Shown here: positions 31,559 through 44,694 of the stretch, in pieces | Position numbering within the stretch: the stretch's first letter is position 1 | Layout of the letters: each line of letters begins with the position of its first letter | Source of the DNA: Camellia lanceoleosa | Taxonomy: Eukaryota; Streptophyta; Magnoliopsida; Ericales; Theaceae | DNA: 64,000 bases | Direction of reading: 5' to 3' | Assembly (NCBI GenBank): GCA_025200525.1 | Contig: CM045758.1 | Span: 167,054,261 to 167,118,260, forward strand | The notes under the pieces: generated by a model | What the model was told of the DNA's origin: nothing | Database searches by the model: none | Seen by the model: only the letters and a program-made list of their open reading frames with translations | Translations under genes and position numbers: made by a program

Positions 31559-33832
31559 AACTATATAATAAAGAGGATGTTTTTTAATTTGTCCTATACA
31601 CATTTATTTTACTAGAACTTTTGAACAGATTAGATCTATTCCAATTATAAAATAACGGCTAAGATATATTTTTAAAAAAATATCCTACATGTACATTTTT
31701 TATTTTCCCGCTTCTTTCTCTTACTTTTTCCTTTTCCTACCCATCCTTCTATGATCTCATGATCTTACCTTCCTCTCTCTTTTATTTTTTATTTTTTTAT
31801 TTTCTCCCATTTTTATTTTTCTCTCTATTTGTTTTTTTTTTTTCTCCTTTTTGTTCACTTTTTTTTTTTCATATTATATGGAAAAATCTACAATCCTAGA
31901 ATTAGGAGCCAGATTTTACTGTGTGTAGTAGAGATTAAATTAATGAATTTTATAGTCCACAAATTAAATGAATTTGAACAATTAATTATTATTTTCAAAT
32001 ATATTGAATACCTGATAGACTTCATAAATTTAGACCTTATATGAATCTTCAACATCTATATAATAAAGTATGATGGTTTTTGAATTTGTTCTATACACAT
32101 TTGTCCTATTAGGACATTTCGATTGCTCAAATCTATTTAAATTATAAAATAACAGCTGAGATGTATTTTTCAAAAAATGTCCTACATGTACATTTCTATT
32201 TTCTCGCTTCTCTCTCTTACTTTTTTTTTTCTCACCCGTTCTTCTATGATCCCATGATCCTACCTTCATCTCTCTTTTATTTTATTTTTTTTTTATTTTC
32301 TCCCGTTTTTATTTTTCTCCCTTTTTTTATTTTCTTCTTTTTATTCAATATATTTTACACATATTTCCATTTAATGTTTGCATGCATGTAATACACGAGG
32401 ACATTACGGGCATACATACAATTTTCATATCTATATAATAAAGTATGATGGTTTTTGAATTTGTTCTGCACACATTTGTCCTACTATAACATTTGGACAG
32501 CTTAGATCTATTCAAATTATAAAACAATGACTGAGATATAATTTTCAAAAAATATTTTACATGTACATTTTTTATTTCCCGCTTCTCTCTCTTACTTTTT
32601 TATTTTCTCACCCATCCTTCTATGATCCCACCTTTCTCTCTCTTTTCTTTTTATTTTTTTATTTTCTCCAATTTTTATTTTTTTTTCTCTATTTGTTTAT
32701 TTTTTTATTTTCTTCTTTTTGGTCACTTATTTTTATTCATATTATATAAAAAAGTCTACAATCCTAGAATTAGGACCCAAATTTTACTGTGTGTAGTGGA
32801 TATTAAATTAATGAATTTTATAGTCCACAAATTAAATTAATTTGAACAATTAATTATTATTTTTAAATATATTGAATACTTGATAGATTTCATAAATTTA
32901 GATCTCATATGAATCTTCAATATCTATATAATAAAGCAGGATGGTTTTTGAATTTTCAACATATTTTTCTCCTATTAGGACATTTGGATAGCTCAAATCT
33001 AATCAAATTATAAAACAATGGCTGAGATATATTTTTCAAAAAATATCCTACATGTACATTTTCTACTTTCCCGCTTCTCTCTCTTACTTTTTCCTTTTCT
33101 CACTCATTCTTTCATGATCTCACATTCTTCCCTCTTCTCTTTTTAATTTTTTTTTTATTTTCTCCCGTTTTTATTTTTCTTTCTATTTGTTTATTTTCTT
33201 CTTTTTGTTCACTTATTTTTATTCATATTATATAGACAAGTCTTCGATAGCAGTAGTTTAAGCCAGATTTTACAGTTTGTACTGGAGATTAAATTAATCA
33301 ATTTTATAGTCCACAAATTAAATAAATTTCAATAATTAATTATTATTTTTAAATATATTCAATACTTGATAGACTTCATAAATTTAGACCTCCTATAAAT
33401 CTTCAACATATTTTTGTCCTATTAAGACATCTGGATGGTTCAGATCTGCTCAAATTATAAAACAATGGTGAGATACATTTTTCAAAAAATATCTTGCATG
33501 TCGTTTTCTACTTTCTCGCTTCTCTCTCTCTCTCACTCTTACTTTTTCCTTTTCTCACCCATCCTTCCATGATTCTATGATCCCACATTCCTTTCTCTTT
33601 TCTTTTAATTTTTTTTTGTATTTTGTTCCTGTTTTATTTTTCTCTCTATTTTTTTTATTTTCTCCTTTTTGTTCAATATATTTTACACATATTTCCATAC
33701 AATGCATGTTTGCCCTGTAATATACTAGGACATTACGGGCATATATACAATTTCCATATAATTATATATACAAAAGTAATATTGTATGTATGTCCGTAGA
33801 AATTGTATGTATGCCAGGCACATCGTGTCTAG
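31559..33832 (+). mobile_element. tandem array of Helitron-like units
   Basis: Units start with TCTATATAATAAAG at about 31559 (first base differs), 32055, 32430 and 32923. A fifth, headless unit begins near 33404. Each has a shared body (AATTATAAAACAATGGCTGAG, CCTACATGTACATTTT, CCCGCTTCTCTCTC, then a T-rich tract). Unit lengths alternate at roughly 495, 375, 493 and 481. The last ends near GGCACATCGTGTCTAGC, a short hairpin followed by CTAG as at Helitron 3' ends. No Rep/helicase is present, so the array is non-autonomous. The T-rich frames are not genes. Confidence 0.65.
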
Positions 33833-34629
33833 CTATATATTATATAAGCAAAAACGAGTTTTTATAAGGAATTTTGTGAGAATTCAAAAATTTTATAATA
33901 AATTTGTGATTTTATCAAATTAAAAAATAAATTTAAATAGTGTTGAAATTACAATTATATTCTAATCTTAACATTATTTACACCGTACCTTCAAGTACGA
34001 GCTTACACTAGTGTGTATATATATATATATATATATTATAAGAATGTTGTTTAGAACAGGAGGGACCTACAAAATCTTAATACTAAACTCTTAGGTACTC
34101 TTTTTCCTAAATGGCTTCATCTAGAGTCACCTTTACTCATTTTCTTAAATTCTAATTTTATTTAAAATAAGCAAAACAAAAAATATATATATATAAAAAA
34201 TCAAATATACAAATAGATAAAATTAAAAAACTTGATCTCTATATGTTCAATTAAAATCTTTATTTTTCCTCTCAATATCTAATTTTAAATCTTAATTTTT
34301 TTTAAAATCTATCCAAACAAATCTAATTTGAAATTTTGATTTTTTTTTTTCCTATTTGAACTAGAATATCCATATATTTTAATTTAATCTTTTCAAAGTT
34401 TATCTTTAAGTTGAATTTAATATTTTATTTTTTGAAATCATCAATTACTTATCCACATAAATTTTAAATATGATAGAATTTCAAGTGTATCTTTTGTCTA
34501 AATTTAGTCTTTTCAATATAAAACAAGTGTTTGCAAAAGGAGCCACGAACAAAAAAATGAAAAGGAAAAAAAAGAAAGAAGGTAAACTATTAATAGGTTC
34601 TAATAGTTAAACTTAATTTTTATCAAGTC
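33833..34629. other. AT-rich intergenic DNA
   Basis: An (AT)n run lies near 34015-34037. I see no gene. Confidence 0.55.
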
Positions 34630-34935
34630 TTATTGAAAATAAGTCCTAGTAAAATCGTTGCTAAAAATAATTTTGTGAAGATTTTTTGCATGTCGTTAAA
34701 AATTAGCAATTAGTGATTTTTTTGTTATGTTTTTCTATGACGAATTTTTCAAACTGTCGCTGAAAGCTAAAAATTAGTGACCTATTTTTGTGATTTTTTT
34801 TAAACTATCGCTAAAACTTATAATTAGTTACATTTTTTTTTGTAACAATTTTCAAACTGTCGCTGAAAATTAACAGTTAGGGACAATTTTTAATATTGTT
34901 TGATAAAAAATGTCATTAATTATCATAAGACTTAT
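34630..34935. repeat. CACTA-like subterminal repeat cluster
   Basis: About five units of AAACTGTCGCTGAAAATTA, ATTAGTGA and GACGAATTTTTCAA occur in mixed spacing, related to 27165-27325. It stops at the left edge of copia B. Confidence 0.5.
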
Positions 34936-34949
34936 TAGGACCTACATGT

Positions 34950-36205
34950 TGTTAGAAATGGGTTTTGAAGTTTTGGAAAAATAGATTTTTCCTCAACTTT
35001 GGTCTATTTTTTAGGTGGGACCGATGTGCCAAATTTGGCCGGTCAAAGTTGTAATGCATTCTATACTACGTTGTGATTTATGTAGTATATTTGATTGCTT
35101 AAAATCATTATCGGGTGAATGAAAAATTAAAGCCAAAGTGAGCTCCATGAAAATGGAGTCTTTGGTAGAAATTTCTTAAAGGTGTGATTTAAGGCTTGTC
35201 CCACATTGATTTGGTGGGCATATTTTGAGTGGGTTTATAAGGTTTGAGTTTGGAACTAGAGGTAGGCCCCAAGGGGCATTCGAGTTTTGTAGAGAGAAAA
35301 GTTATGGGCAAAGTGAATTAAACCCATTGGACCCAAAATAAACACAAGCGCTCGCCGTCCGGCCGGGCTTAGGCGCGGGTATGTGGTTGGGTTGGGCTTG
35401 TCCGGCCCAATACCTATTTTTTTTAGCAAAAAATATTTGAATTTTATTTTTCTAAAATTAAATTCTAATTGTTTGGAATTTGAATTTCGAAAACTAATTT
35501 CAAAATTGGCTCCGATTTTATTTTCCCCACCCGAATAGATTCAAATATGTTAAACATAGTTTTTATCTGTTCAAAATTTGAACCCAACAGATTTGTATTT
35601 GTTTATTCAAACCGAACAGGTAACATACCTGTTCAAACAGGTTTTGCACCTGTTTAATTCAAACCATACAGCCACAAATTTTCCTATATAAAGGCAGTTT
35701 CTCATTTAGATTTTTCACTCCAATTTTTTGTTCTTCTCTGCTGTCATTCATCTCTGCATTTTACTGTATTAATTATATTAATTTTTTGTGAGAGAGAGTG
35801 TAATTAATTTTCTGTGAGAAAGAGTATATACACAAAGTGTGTTCATTGTGTGAATAGTGTGTAGTGCTACTACTATTCACTGTTGATCATTTTATCTTAG
35901 GATATAGACGTCCACGATCTGAAAGTACCGTGGAGACGAATCTATCTTAAGGACGCAGTGTTAAACACTGAATTTAATCAGAAAATTTATTCAACAAATT
36001 AATTTGGTAAGCAATTAATTTACTTTTCTGTTTTATTATTTTTTCTGTTTCAAATTTTGATTTTGTTTTTGTAACAAAATAAAAATCGCTTTTATTTTAT
36101 TTTTGGTTTGATTTTTGCAATCAAACAAACTCTCTTTTCCTTTATTTCTTACAGATTCCGTTTGTTGTTAAGTACACAAACCGAATTTATTTTTTAATTG
36201 TATTT
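34950..36205 (+). repeat. copia B 5' LTR
   Basis: Homology with 41137-42415 holds to about 36205, after which the copies diverge. The exact 3' edge is uncertain. I see no clear initiator-Met PBS after it. Confidence 0.85.
35685..35693 (+). promoter_or_regulatory. TATA box of copia B 5' LTR
   Basis: TATATAAAG in the context CCTATATAAAGGCAG is conserved in the 3' LTR at 41899-41907 despite the overall divergence. Confidence 0.7.
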
Positions 36206-36501
36206 AATTTTTTGTGATTTCACAAAGTGATATTCTGGTTGGAAAATACAAATAGTTGTAATATACTGTTTGACAAATAGTAGTAATATACTGCTTATTT
36301 TCTTTGACAACTAGTAGTAATATACCGGTGTCATTACCAATTGTGGAATATTAATTTGTGTTACAGAAAATTATTTTGGTATTTTATTTTTCTAGTTTTA
36401 GTAACAAGGAAAATAGAATTATTTTGTGTGATAATTTATTTTATGGTTTTAGTAACTAGAAAATTAATTTGTGTTTTGATTTTTTTGATTTTTGTAATTA
36501 G
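36007..36501 (+). other. candidate leader intron of copia B
   Basis: GTAAGC at 36007 and TTTTTGTAATTAG ending at 36501 could form an intron. It would span the end of the 5' LTR and the leader, ending five bases before the gag ATG at 36507. Three copies of a roughly 33-bp unit (AGTAGTAATATAC) lie inside, at 36250-36330. The donor is changed to ATAAGT in the 3' LTR. This is a prediction only. Confidence 0.35.
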
Positions 36502-36506
36502 ATATT

Positions 36507-37480
36507 ATGGCTGCTGAAAGTAGTACTCCAAATCCGATCGTTACAACGACTTTGGTCCCTATCCAGAACCATGTTCAAGTTCCGATAAATCATGGAGAAA
36601 AACTTGAAAAATTTAATGACACTGAGTTTAAGAGATGGCAACAGAAAATGTTGTTCTATCTTACAACTCTAAATTTGGCCTGGTTTCTCCATGAAGAGGC
36701 TCTAGTACTTAAAGCGGATGAAAGTGATTGGCAAGTTGTTGCAGCTGTAAATGCTTGGAAACATTCTGATTTCTCATGCAGAAATTATATCCTCAATGGT
36801 CTTGACAACATATTGTATAATATTTACAGTCCTCTGAAAATAGCAAAAGAATTGTAGAATTCTTTGGAGAAAAAATACAAGACAGAGGATGCGGGCACAA
36901 AGAAATTTGTTGTCGATAAATTTTTAGACTTCGTTATGGTAGACTCCCAAACGGTAATTTCTCAAGTTCAAAATTTTCAAATAATTTTGTATGATATTCA
37001 TTCTGAAGGTATGTTTCTTAGCAAGTCTTTCCAAGTCGCTGCTTTAGTAGAAAAGTTACCACCAGCTTGGAAAATTTTCAAAAATTATTTAAAACATAAA
37101 CGCAAGGAGATGACCATGGATGAATTGATTGTAAGACTAAGAATTGAGGATGATAACCGAAAGGCTAAAAATAGGAATGGTAAAAATCCCATTAAATCTA
37201 AGGCTAATGTGGTTGAACAAGTGCACAAACCACATAACAAAAAGAGAAAATTTACTAGATATGGTCTTAAACAAGGCGACAACAATGGCAATAAAAAGTT
37301 CAAAGGTAAATGTTATAACTGTGGCAAGACCGGACATCGAGTTTCTGATTGCCGCTGCCCTAAGAAGGATCGCGGAAGTACAAGCAAGAAGACTATCAAT
37401 CAAGCCAATGTGACAAACTTTGATTATATCTCTGACGGGGTAAATGACATCAATCTCTCTGATGTAGTGTATGAGGCTAA
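36507..37480 (+). pseudogene. copia B: gag and zinc knuckle
   Basis: The ATG at 36507 starts MAAESSTPNPIVTTTLVPI, followed by INHGEKLEKFNDTEFKRWQQ, typical of a widespread plant copia family. A TAG at 36855 replaces the Trp in the KELW motif. The frame then resumes with the gag core and the basic linker. The knuckle CYNCGKTGHRVSDC is intact. This is the nucleocapsid-like particle protein. Confidence 0.88.
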
Positions 37481-38790
37481 TTTGGTTGGAAATCCCAAGG
37501 AATGGTGGGTTGACATTGGGGCAACTCGTCACATTTGTGCGGACAAGAAGATGTTCACTACTTACAATGAGGTTGCAAATGGTGAACAACTTTTCATGGA
37601 AAATTCTTCTACTTCTACTGTGGCTGGACAAGGAAATGTGATCTTGAAGATGACATCAAGGAAAAAACTTACCCTCAACACGTACTACATGTATCAGACA
37701 TCCGGAAGAATTTAGTTTCTGACTCTTCGTTAAGTAAAAATGGTTTTAGGCTTGTATTTGAGTCTGACAAATTTGTATTAACAAAGAGTGATATATATGT
37801 TGGTAAGGGATACATGAGTGATAGTCTCTTCAAGTTGAATATAATGCCAGTTGTACCAAAACTTGCTATTAATAAGAATAACACATCTTGTGCTTATATT
37901 CTTAAGTTGAATCTATGGCATGGTAGATTAGTACATGTAAATTTTGATGCTTTGCATAGATTAATTGGTTTAGATTATATACCAAAGTTTGAAATTGATT
38001 CTAATCACAAATGTGAGATTTGTATAGAAGCGAAACTACCTAAGACTCCATTTAAATCAATTAAAAGAAAAACTGAACCTCTAGAATTAATTCACATTGA
38101 TGTATGTGATCTTAAATTTGTTCAAACTAGAAAAGGCAAAAAGTATTTCATAATATTTATCGATGATTGCACAAGATATTGTTATGTATATTTACTTAGA
38201 AGTAAAGATGAAGTCTTAGAAATGTTTAAACTCTACAAAATTGAAGTTGAAAATCAACTTGGTAAAACCATTAAAATGGTTAGAAGTGATAAAGGTGGTG
38301 AATATGATGCACCATTAAATGAATTTTGTGCACAACATGACATTATTTACCAAACTACAGCACCCTATTCTCCACAGCAAAATGGAATTGCTGAAAGGAA
38401 GAATAGAACCCTTAAAAAAATGATGAATGTCATGTTACTAAGTTCAGGCTTACCGTAGAACCTGTGGAGGGAAGCAATATTGTCTGCTAATTATGTTCTT
38501 AACAGAATACCTCATAAGAAAACCAATAGCACTCTTTATAAATTATGGAAAGGTCAACCACCTTCCTATAAATACTTAAAAGTATGGGAGTGTTTGGCAA
38601 AAGTTGAAGTTTTTGTTCCGAAAAAGAATAGGACCAAAACAAGTGGATTGTGTGTTTATTGGTTATGCTCAAAATAATAGTGCATATCGGTTTCTAACTT
38701 ATAAATCAGAAATACCTGATATAGATGTAAACACTATTATAGAGTCAAGGAATGCTGTGTTTTTTGAACATGTCTTTCTTTACAAAAAAT
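37481..38790 (+). pseudogene. copia B: protease and integrase
   Basis: The protease motif reads WWVDIGATRHIC, where the family has DSGA, so the conserved Ser next to the catalytic Asp is Ile. A frameshift near 37695 follows. The integrase has its zinc finger (HGRLVHVNFDALHRL ... CEICIEAK) and an intact DDE set: HIDVCD, FIDDCTRY, RSDKGGEY and NGIAERKNRT. A TAG at 38456 replaces Trp, and a frameshift near 38600 changes frame before VDCVFIGYAQNNSAYRF. Confidence 0.88.
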
Positions 38791-38879
38791 GATAGGAATT
38801 AAGTTCATAGAAAAAAACTTATGATTGTATACATAGTTAAGAGACTAATGACAATCAAACATAAGAGACTAGTAATGGT

Positions 38880-40480
38880 CTTGACCAACAGGATTTAACT
38901 GATGATGAACCAAGAAGAAGTAAGAGAGCAAGAACCTCAAAATCCTTTGGTCCAAATTTTTTGACATACTTGTTAGAAAATGAATCTCAAAGCTTTAAGG
39001 AAGTAATGACAGGCCCTGATGTACCTTTGTGGAAAGAGGCTGTTAATAATGAAATTGAATCTATTATGTAAAATCATACTTGGGAATTAGTGGATCTTCC
39101 ATCTGGTTCTAAACCTTTTGGATATAAGTGGATATTCAAAAGAAAAATAAAAACAGATGGTTCAATAGACAAGTATAAAACAAGACTTGTAGTAAAAAGT
39201 TACAGACAAAAGGAAGGTCTGCATTATTTTGACACATATTCTCTTGTGACAAGAATAACATCCATCCGCATGCTTATTGCCATAGCAACGTTGTATAATT
39301 TAGAGATACATCAAATGGATGTTAAGACAGCTTTCTTAAACGGTGATCTGAATGAAGAGATCTATATGTAGAAACCCCAAAGGGGTTGTAGTGCCATGAC
39401 AAGAAAAAAAGTTTGTCGGCTTGTAAAATCTCTTTATAGATTAAAACAAGCACCTAAGCAATGGCATAAAAAATTTAATCATGCTATGCTTACTAATAGG
39501 TTTAAGATAAACGAATGTAACGAGTGCGTCTATGTTAAAAACACTAACAAAGGTTATGTCATCGTTTGTCTTTATGTGGATAATATACTTATCATTAGAA
39601 GCAGTCAAAACATGATCAAATCAACTAAGCAAATGCTCAACAAAAGATTTGATATGAAAGATATGGGGGTTGTAGATGTTATATTAGGAATGAAAATTAC
39701 TAAAACATCTTATGGGTATGCATTATCTCAATCTCATTATATTGAAAAAATTCTTGGTAAATTTATCAAGGATGATATGAATGTAAGTAGAACACATGTA
39801 GACATCAGTCTTTATTTATCGAAAAATAAAGGTGATGTGGTGTCTCAGTTAAAATATTCCCAAATCATTGGAAGCCTAATTTACCTAATGAATTGTACTC
39901 GTCCTGATATAGCTTATGCTATTCGTAAATTGAGTAGGTACACTAGTAACCCTGGAGAAGACAATTGGAAAGCGATCATTTAGGCTCTTAGATATCTAAG
40001 ATTTACCAGTGCTCATGGTTTGAACTTTACTCAATATTCAGCAGTATTCGAAGGTTATTGTGATGCCAATTGGATATCGGATACTAAAGATTCCAAATCC
40101 ACTAGTGGATATGTCTTTACTCTGGGAGGCGCTACTATTTCTTGGAAATCCATGAAACAAACATGCATCGCACGATCCACAATGGAATCTGAGTTCATTA
40201 TTTTAGACAAAGCAGGAGAAGAGGTAGAATGACTTTGTCACTTCTTAGAAGACATTCCAATTTAGCTAAAACCTATGCCAGCTATTTGCATTCATTGTGA
40301 TAATCAATCTGCAATAGGCAGGGCACAGAATCATATGTATAATGGTAAGTCACGACATATTCGTCGTCGATATAATATCATAAGGCAATTGTTCTCAAAT
40401 GGAATAATCTTAATAGATTATATAAATCTAAAGAGAATATTGCGGATCCGTTAATAAAAGGTTTGATAAAAGAGCAAGTG
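38880..40480 (+). pseudogene. copia B: reverse transcriptase and RNase H
   Basis: RT is readable from NHTWELVDLPSG to WKAII, with stops at 39069, 39369 and 39981. The catalytic box reads YVDN (near 39575-39586) where the family has YVDD, so a metal-binding Asp is lost. RNase H shows YCDANW, STSGY, STMESEF and HCDNQSAI, with stops at 40230 and 40263 at Trp positions. The DNA after 40430 is frame-shifted. This copy cannot reverse-transcribe. Confidence 0.9.
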
Positions 40481-41136
40481 TATAGTTCATCAAAGGGGAT
40501 AGGATTAAAGCCTATTACATAAGAGTCATCATAATGGTAACCCTACATATATGACTAGAGATCCCAAGAACTAAGTTCAAAGGGATAACTAAGTTATGTG
40601 TGGCTCACCAGAAATCACCAAGGGATTTAAAATTCCCTACCCATTCCTGTGGTGAGAGTGATATTTGCAACATATGTTGTATACAGGGTTTAAGAATAAA
40701 CTTTGCTTTTAATGATTAGTTATATCTTGATTTAGGCATAAAAATCAAGACGAGTATAAGAGATACTCACAATAAGAATCATCTATATGAGTGTCGAACT
40801 GAAGCCGGTTCTATGAGAATGAAGAGGCTAAATTCTTTAGAAGCACTTATGAACAACCAAGAGCATTCAAGGCCAAAATGAACACAACCGTGAGAACCAC
40901 GATATGTCAGAAGATATTTTGTGTGAAATCTATTATCTTGGCTTACACAAACGGCTGAACAATTTATGGCATCGTGTCCACTGGTTAGCTAGTAAGTCCG
41001 ATAAGTTATCACTAGGGAAGGTTCAAGACCGAAAGCTACCTATCCTGATGTAAGATATTTTTTATTTATACTCTTTCGACAAATTCTACATATTGTTGCA
41101 TTTTCGTTGTCATCAAATTCTATTCATGTAGGGAAT
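40481..41136 (+). other. long 3' noncoding region of copia B
   Basis: About 650 bases lie between the end of RNase H and the 3' LTR, without a convincing frame. The matching tail in reverse at 23310-24030 shows it is a conserved part of the family. A purine-rich GTAGGGAAT precedes the LTR. Confidence 0.75.
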
Positions 41137-42439
41137 TGTTAGAAATTGTTTTTGAAGTTTTGAAAAAATAGATTTTTTCCTCAACTTCGATCTATTTTTT
41201 ATGTGGGACCCATGCACCAAATTTGGCAGGTCAAAGTGGTAACGCATTCTATGCCGCGTTGTAATTCACGTAGTATATTTGGTTGCTCAAAACCATTATC
41301 AGGTGAATAAGAAATTGAAGCCAAAGTAAGCTCTATGAAAATGAAGTTTTTGGTGGAAATTTCTTAAAGGTGTGGTTTAAGGTTTGTCCCATATTGACTT
41401 GGTGGGCATACTTTGAGTGGGTTTATAAGGTTTGAGTTTGGAACTTAGTGGCCCCAAGGGGCACCCAAGTTTTGTAGAGAGAGAGATTATGAACAAAGTA
41501 GGCTAGACCCATTGGACCCAAAACAAACACACACATGCGCGCCGTCCGTCTGTCCGGTCGATCGAGCGGGCTAGGCTTAGGCGCAAGTACGTGGTTGTAG
41601 TTTGGTTGGGCTTGTCCGGCCCAATACCTATCTTTTTCAGCCAAAAACATTTGAATTTTATTTTTCTAAAATTAAATTCTAATTTTTTAGAATTTGAATT
41701 TCGAAAATTAATTTCAAAATTAGCTCCGGTTTTATTTTCCCCACCCGAATAGATTCAAATATGTTCAATACAGTTTTTATCTATTCAAAATTTGAACCCA
41801 ACAGATTTGTATCTGTTTATTCAAACTGAACAGGTAACATACATGTTCAAACAGGTTTTGCATCTGTTTAATTTAAACCATACAGTCACGAATTTTCCTA
41901 TATAAAGGCAGTCCATCATTTGGATTTTTCACTCCAATTTTTCGTTCTTCTCTGCTGCCATTCATCTTTGCATTTTGCTGCATTAATTACATTAATTTTC
42001 TGTGAGAAAGAGTGTAATTAATTTTCTGTAAGAAAGAGTATATACATAAAGTGTGTTCGTTGTGTAAATAGTGTGTAGTGCTGTTACTATTCACTGTTGA
42101 TCATTTTATCCTGGGATGTAGACGTTCACAATCTGAAAGTACCGTGGAGAGGACGAATTTGTTTTAAAGACACAATGTTAAACACTAGACTTGATCAGAA
42201 AATTTATTCAACAAATTAATTTAATAAGTAATTAATTTACTTTTCTGTTTTATTATTTTTCCTGTTTCAGATTTTGATTTTGTTTTTGTAACAAAATAAA
42301 AATCTATTTTATTTTATTTTTTGGTTTGATTTTTGTAATCAAACAAACTTTCTTTTTTCCTTTATTTCTTTTGTATTCCGTTTGTTGTTAAGTACACAAA
42401 CATAATTTATTTTTTAAATACAGTGAAGATTGTCCAACA
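41137..42439 (+). repeat. copia B 3' LTR
   Basis: Starts TGTTAGAAATTG after GTAGGGAAT and ends TGTCCAACA, followed by the target duplication CATGT. The TATA box is at 41899-41907. Confidence 0.85.
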
Positions 42440-42444
42440 CATGT

Positions 42445-43893
42445 AAGTACCAAAAAAAAAATTACAATCAACATTGAGCTATTTTCAACTCCTTTTCATG
42501 GTGCCTAAAAAATCTTGCATTAAAGTCAAGTCACAAGTATTTTTTATTTCAATTGTATCTACTTTACATTTGAAATCAGAAATGCTAGGTATCATGAAAA
42601 ACCTTTCATGAAAATAATCATGAAAGTTTTTTGATCCTTGAATTACACTTAGAATAAAGTATCACACACTAATTAAGGTAATTCAAGAATCATAAATTTT
42701 TCATGATCATTTTTATGAAAATTTTTTCATGATCCCTAACTTTTCTCATTTGCAATATATATTTACATGAGTTTTTGCATGTGTGGGAAAGAGATTTTAT
42801 GTAAATGGATGTTATTATTTTATTCTTCTTTAAATTTTGTTTTTATTTTTGTTTCTTTTTGTTTTTTCCTACAATCTGCATCTTTCTTTATTTCCTTCTC
42901 TTCTTCTTTTTTTAATTTTTTTTATACTAATAATGTGTTATTTAATTGAGATTTCATTCTTTGTCTGAAGTGCTATTATTATTAATTTGTGACTCTCTCA
43001 ATTATTGACTATTTGTGTTTAATTTTTTTGGGTGTAGATGCTAGATTGGAAGTGAAGAGAGTATCAAAATTTATTTGAATATGGATTCATGCTTTAAATT
43101 AATCATTAAAATAGCTCATGATTAAATTAATTTATTTCTTTTGATACCTAAACCACAAATTTCTTCTCTTTTTTTTTAAATGTCTTTTTATGCAGATTCA
43201 GAGCTTGAGCAAATACAAGCGATCTCATATTAAAAATGTTAGATTTAAAAAAAAAAAAATTAACTATTCTATTTTTTATGGTTGTCAGTTCAACTTTAAT
43301 ACAATTACAAACCTAGTTATGTTTAGTGAATCAATATAAAATTAAAGGAAAAAAACAACAAAAAATAAATAGCATGTAAAATTTTTTAACCACTAACTAA
43401 ATATAACAGGAATTAAAATTAATTTTATTTTAATTCATTATACTGTGTGGAATGACTAATGTAATATCTCCAAAAATGAAAAAAAAATACTTTATCCATA
43501 TTAGAGAATACAACCAAATAAAGATTTTGTAAGGCTTTTTTAATAAAGATGACCAAGTATCATAACAATTTTTTTTAATAAAGATTTTGTAAAATCCAGT
43601 CGCATGAGGAGGGAATAAAGGCTTTTTTATTTTTTTAATAGGGGGGGGGGGGGGGGGGAATAGGGCTTGAAACCAAGAACTTTGGTTTGACAAAGCATGT
43701 CATTACCATTTAAACAATGCATAACATATGTGTATATTTATTTACCATTATTTTTATACTAATACATTCTTTTCAATTGTACATGCATTACATGTGTAAC
43801 CCGCTAATATATATACATAAATAGGTCACTTATGATATTTTTTGGTCGAAAATTACTTCTAAAAGTCTTATCCTTCTTTATCTATCTTCTATA
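42445..43893. other. AT-rich intergenic DNA
   Basis: Holds an imperfect inverted repeat (TCATGAAAATAATCATGAAAG near 42606-42626 against the inverse near 42690-42740) and an 18-base G run at 43641-43658. No gene is recognised. Confidence 0.55.
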
Positions 43894-44403
43894 CCTATAC
43901 TATTATTAGGATTGTAAACTTACCTGATGCGTGTGTTATTAAATTTGTAAAATATAAATTTTGATTTTGAATTAGAAATATATATAGTGTTTATTGATCA
44001 AGTGATAAAGGTGTTGTTTTTCAAACCTAAAATCTTAGGTTTAAATATTGTGCATTTCACTTTATAATTTTTTTTTCCTTTCTTGATATAAAAAATTCAC
44101 TTGGCATAAGGAGAGAATATGCTTCGAGAGACTAAAGTGAGTTGTTTACATATATAAGAAGATTAAGTGAAGGCCTTTGGTGTAAGTGAAACCTTACTCT
44201 CCTCATATCATGTGGCAGTTTTATCTAGCTTAAAATAAAAAATTATTATTCAAAGGCATAAGTAAGTTTTGAACTCAAGACTTTATATTTCATTAAAAAC
44301 AATATTAACACTTAAGCAACATACATATTATGATATTAATTTTTTTATTATTATTTATTATTATTATTTATTGAAATTGTACACGCATCATGTATGCCAT
44401 CTA
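43894..44403 (+). mobile_element. possible small Helitron
   Basis: Starts near TCTATACCTATACTATTATTAG (first half only, 43894 on) and ends near GCATCATGTATGCC ... CTAA, a hairpin followed by CTRR. A similar 3' end occurs at about 43770-43808. There is no coding content. Confidence 0.35.
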
Positions 44404-44694
44404 CTAATATTGTTATATGTGCTAGTTTGAGAATTTAGTTGTTTTAATTGCTTTTTAATTTTTTAATTTTATTATAAGTTGAAAAAATTAATATGTTCAA
44501 GTTAATTTTTTTTTAATTGAATAGATAATTATAAGGGAATAAAAAGTGATTGATTTAATACATATGATATGACCCACTGCAATTGGATTTGAATTTTTAA
44601 CTTATTTATTTATTTTGTGTGAATTTAGCTAAAAAGTCACAGAACTTTTTTGAGAGAATAACTTTTCTCGAGTCTGAAATTAGATTGAAAAGTG

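Larger units (their letters stand above)
34950..42439 (+). mobile_element. Ty1/copia element B, complete but degenerate
   Basis: Two LTRs, a leader, gag-pro-int-RT-RH and a long 3' noncoding region are in copia order. The ends are TGTTAGAAAT and TGTCCAACA, and CATGT flanks both sides (34945-34949 and 42440-42444). The LTRs differ at roughly one base in ten over the first 300 bases by eye, mostly by transitions, so the insertion is old. The coding region has about eight in-frame stops and several frameshifts. It may belong to an Ivana/Oryco-like copia lineage; I am not sure. Confidence 0.9.

Noticed and set aside
31829..32840. Phe/Leu-rich open frames in the Helitron-like array
   Set aside because: They are translations of repeated T-rich tracts with no domain, and the same DNA recurs in each unit.
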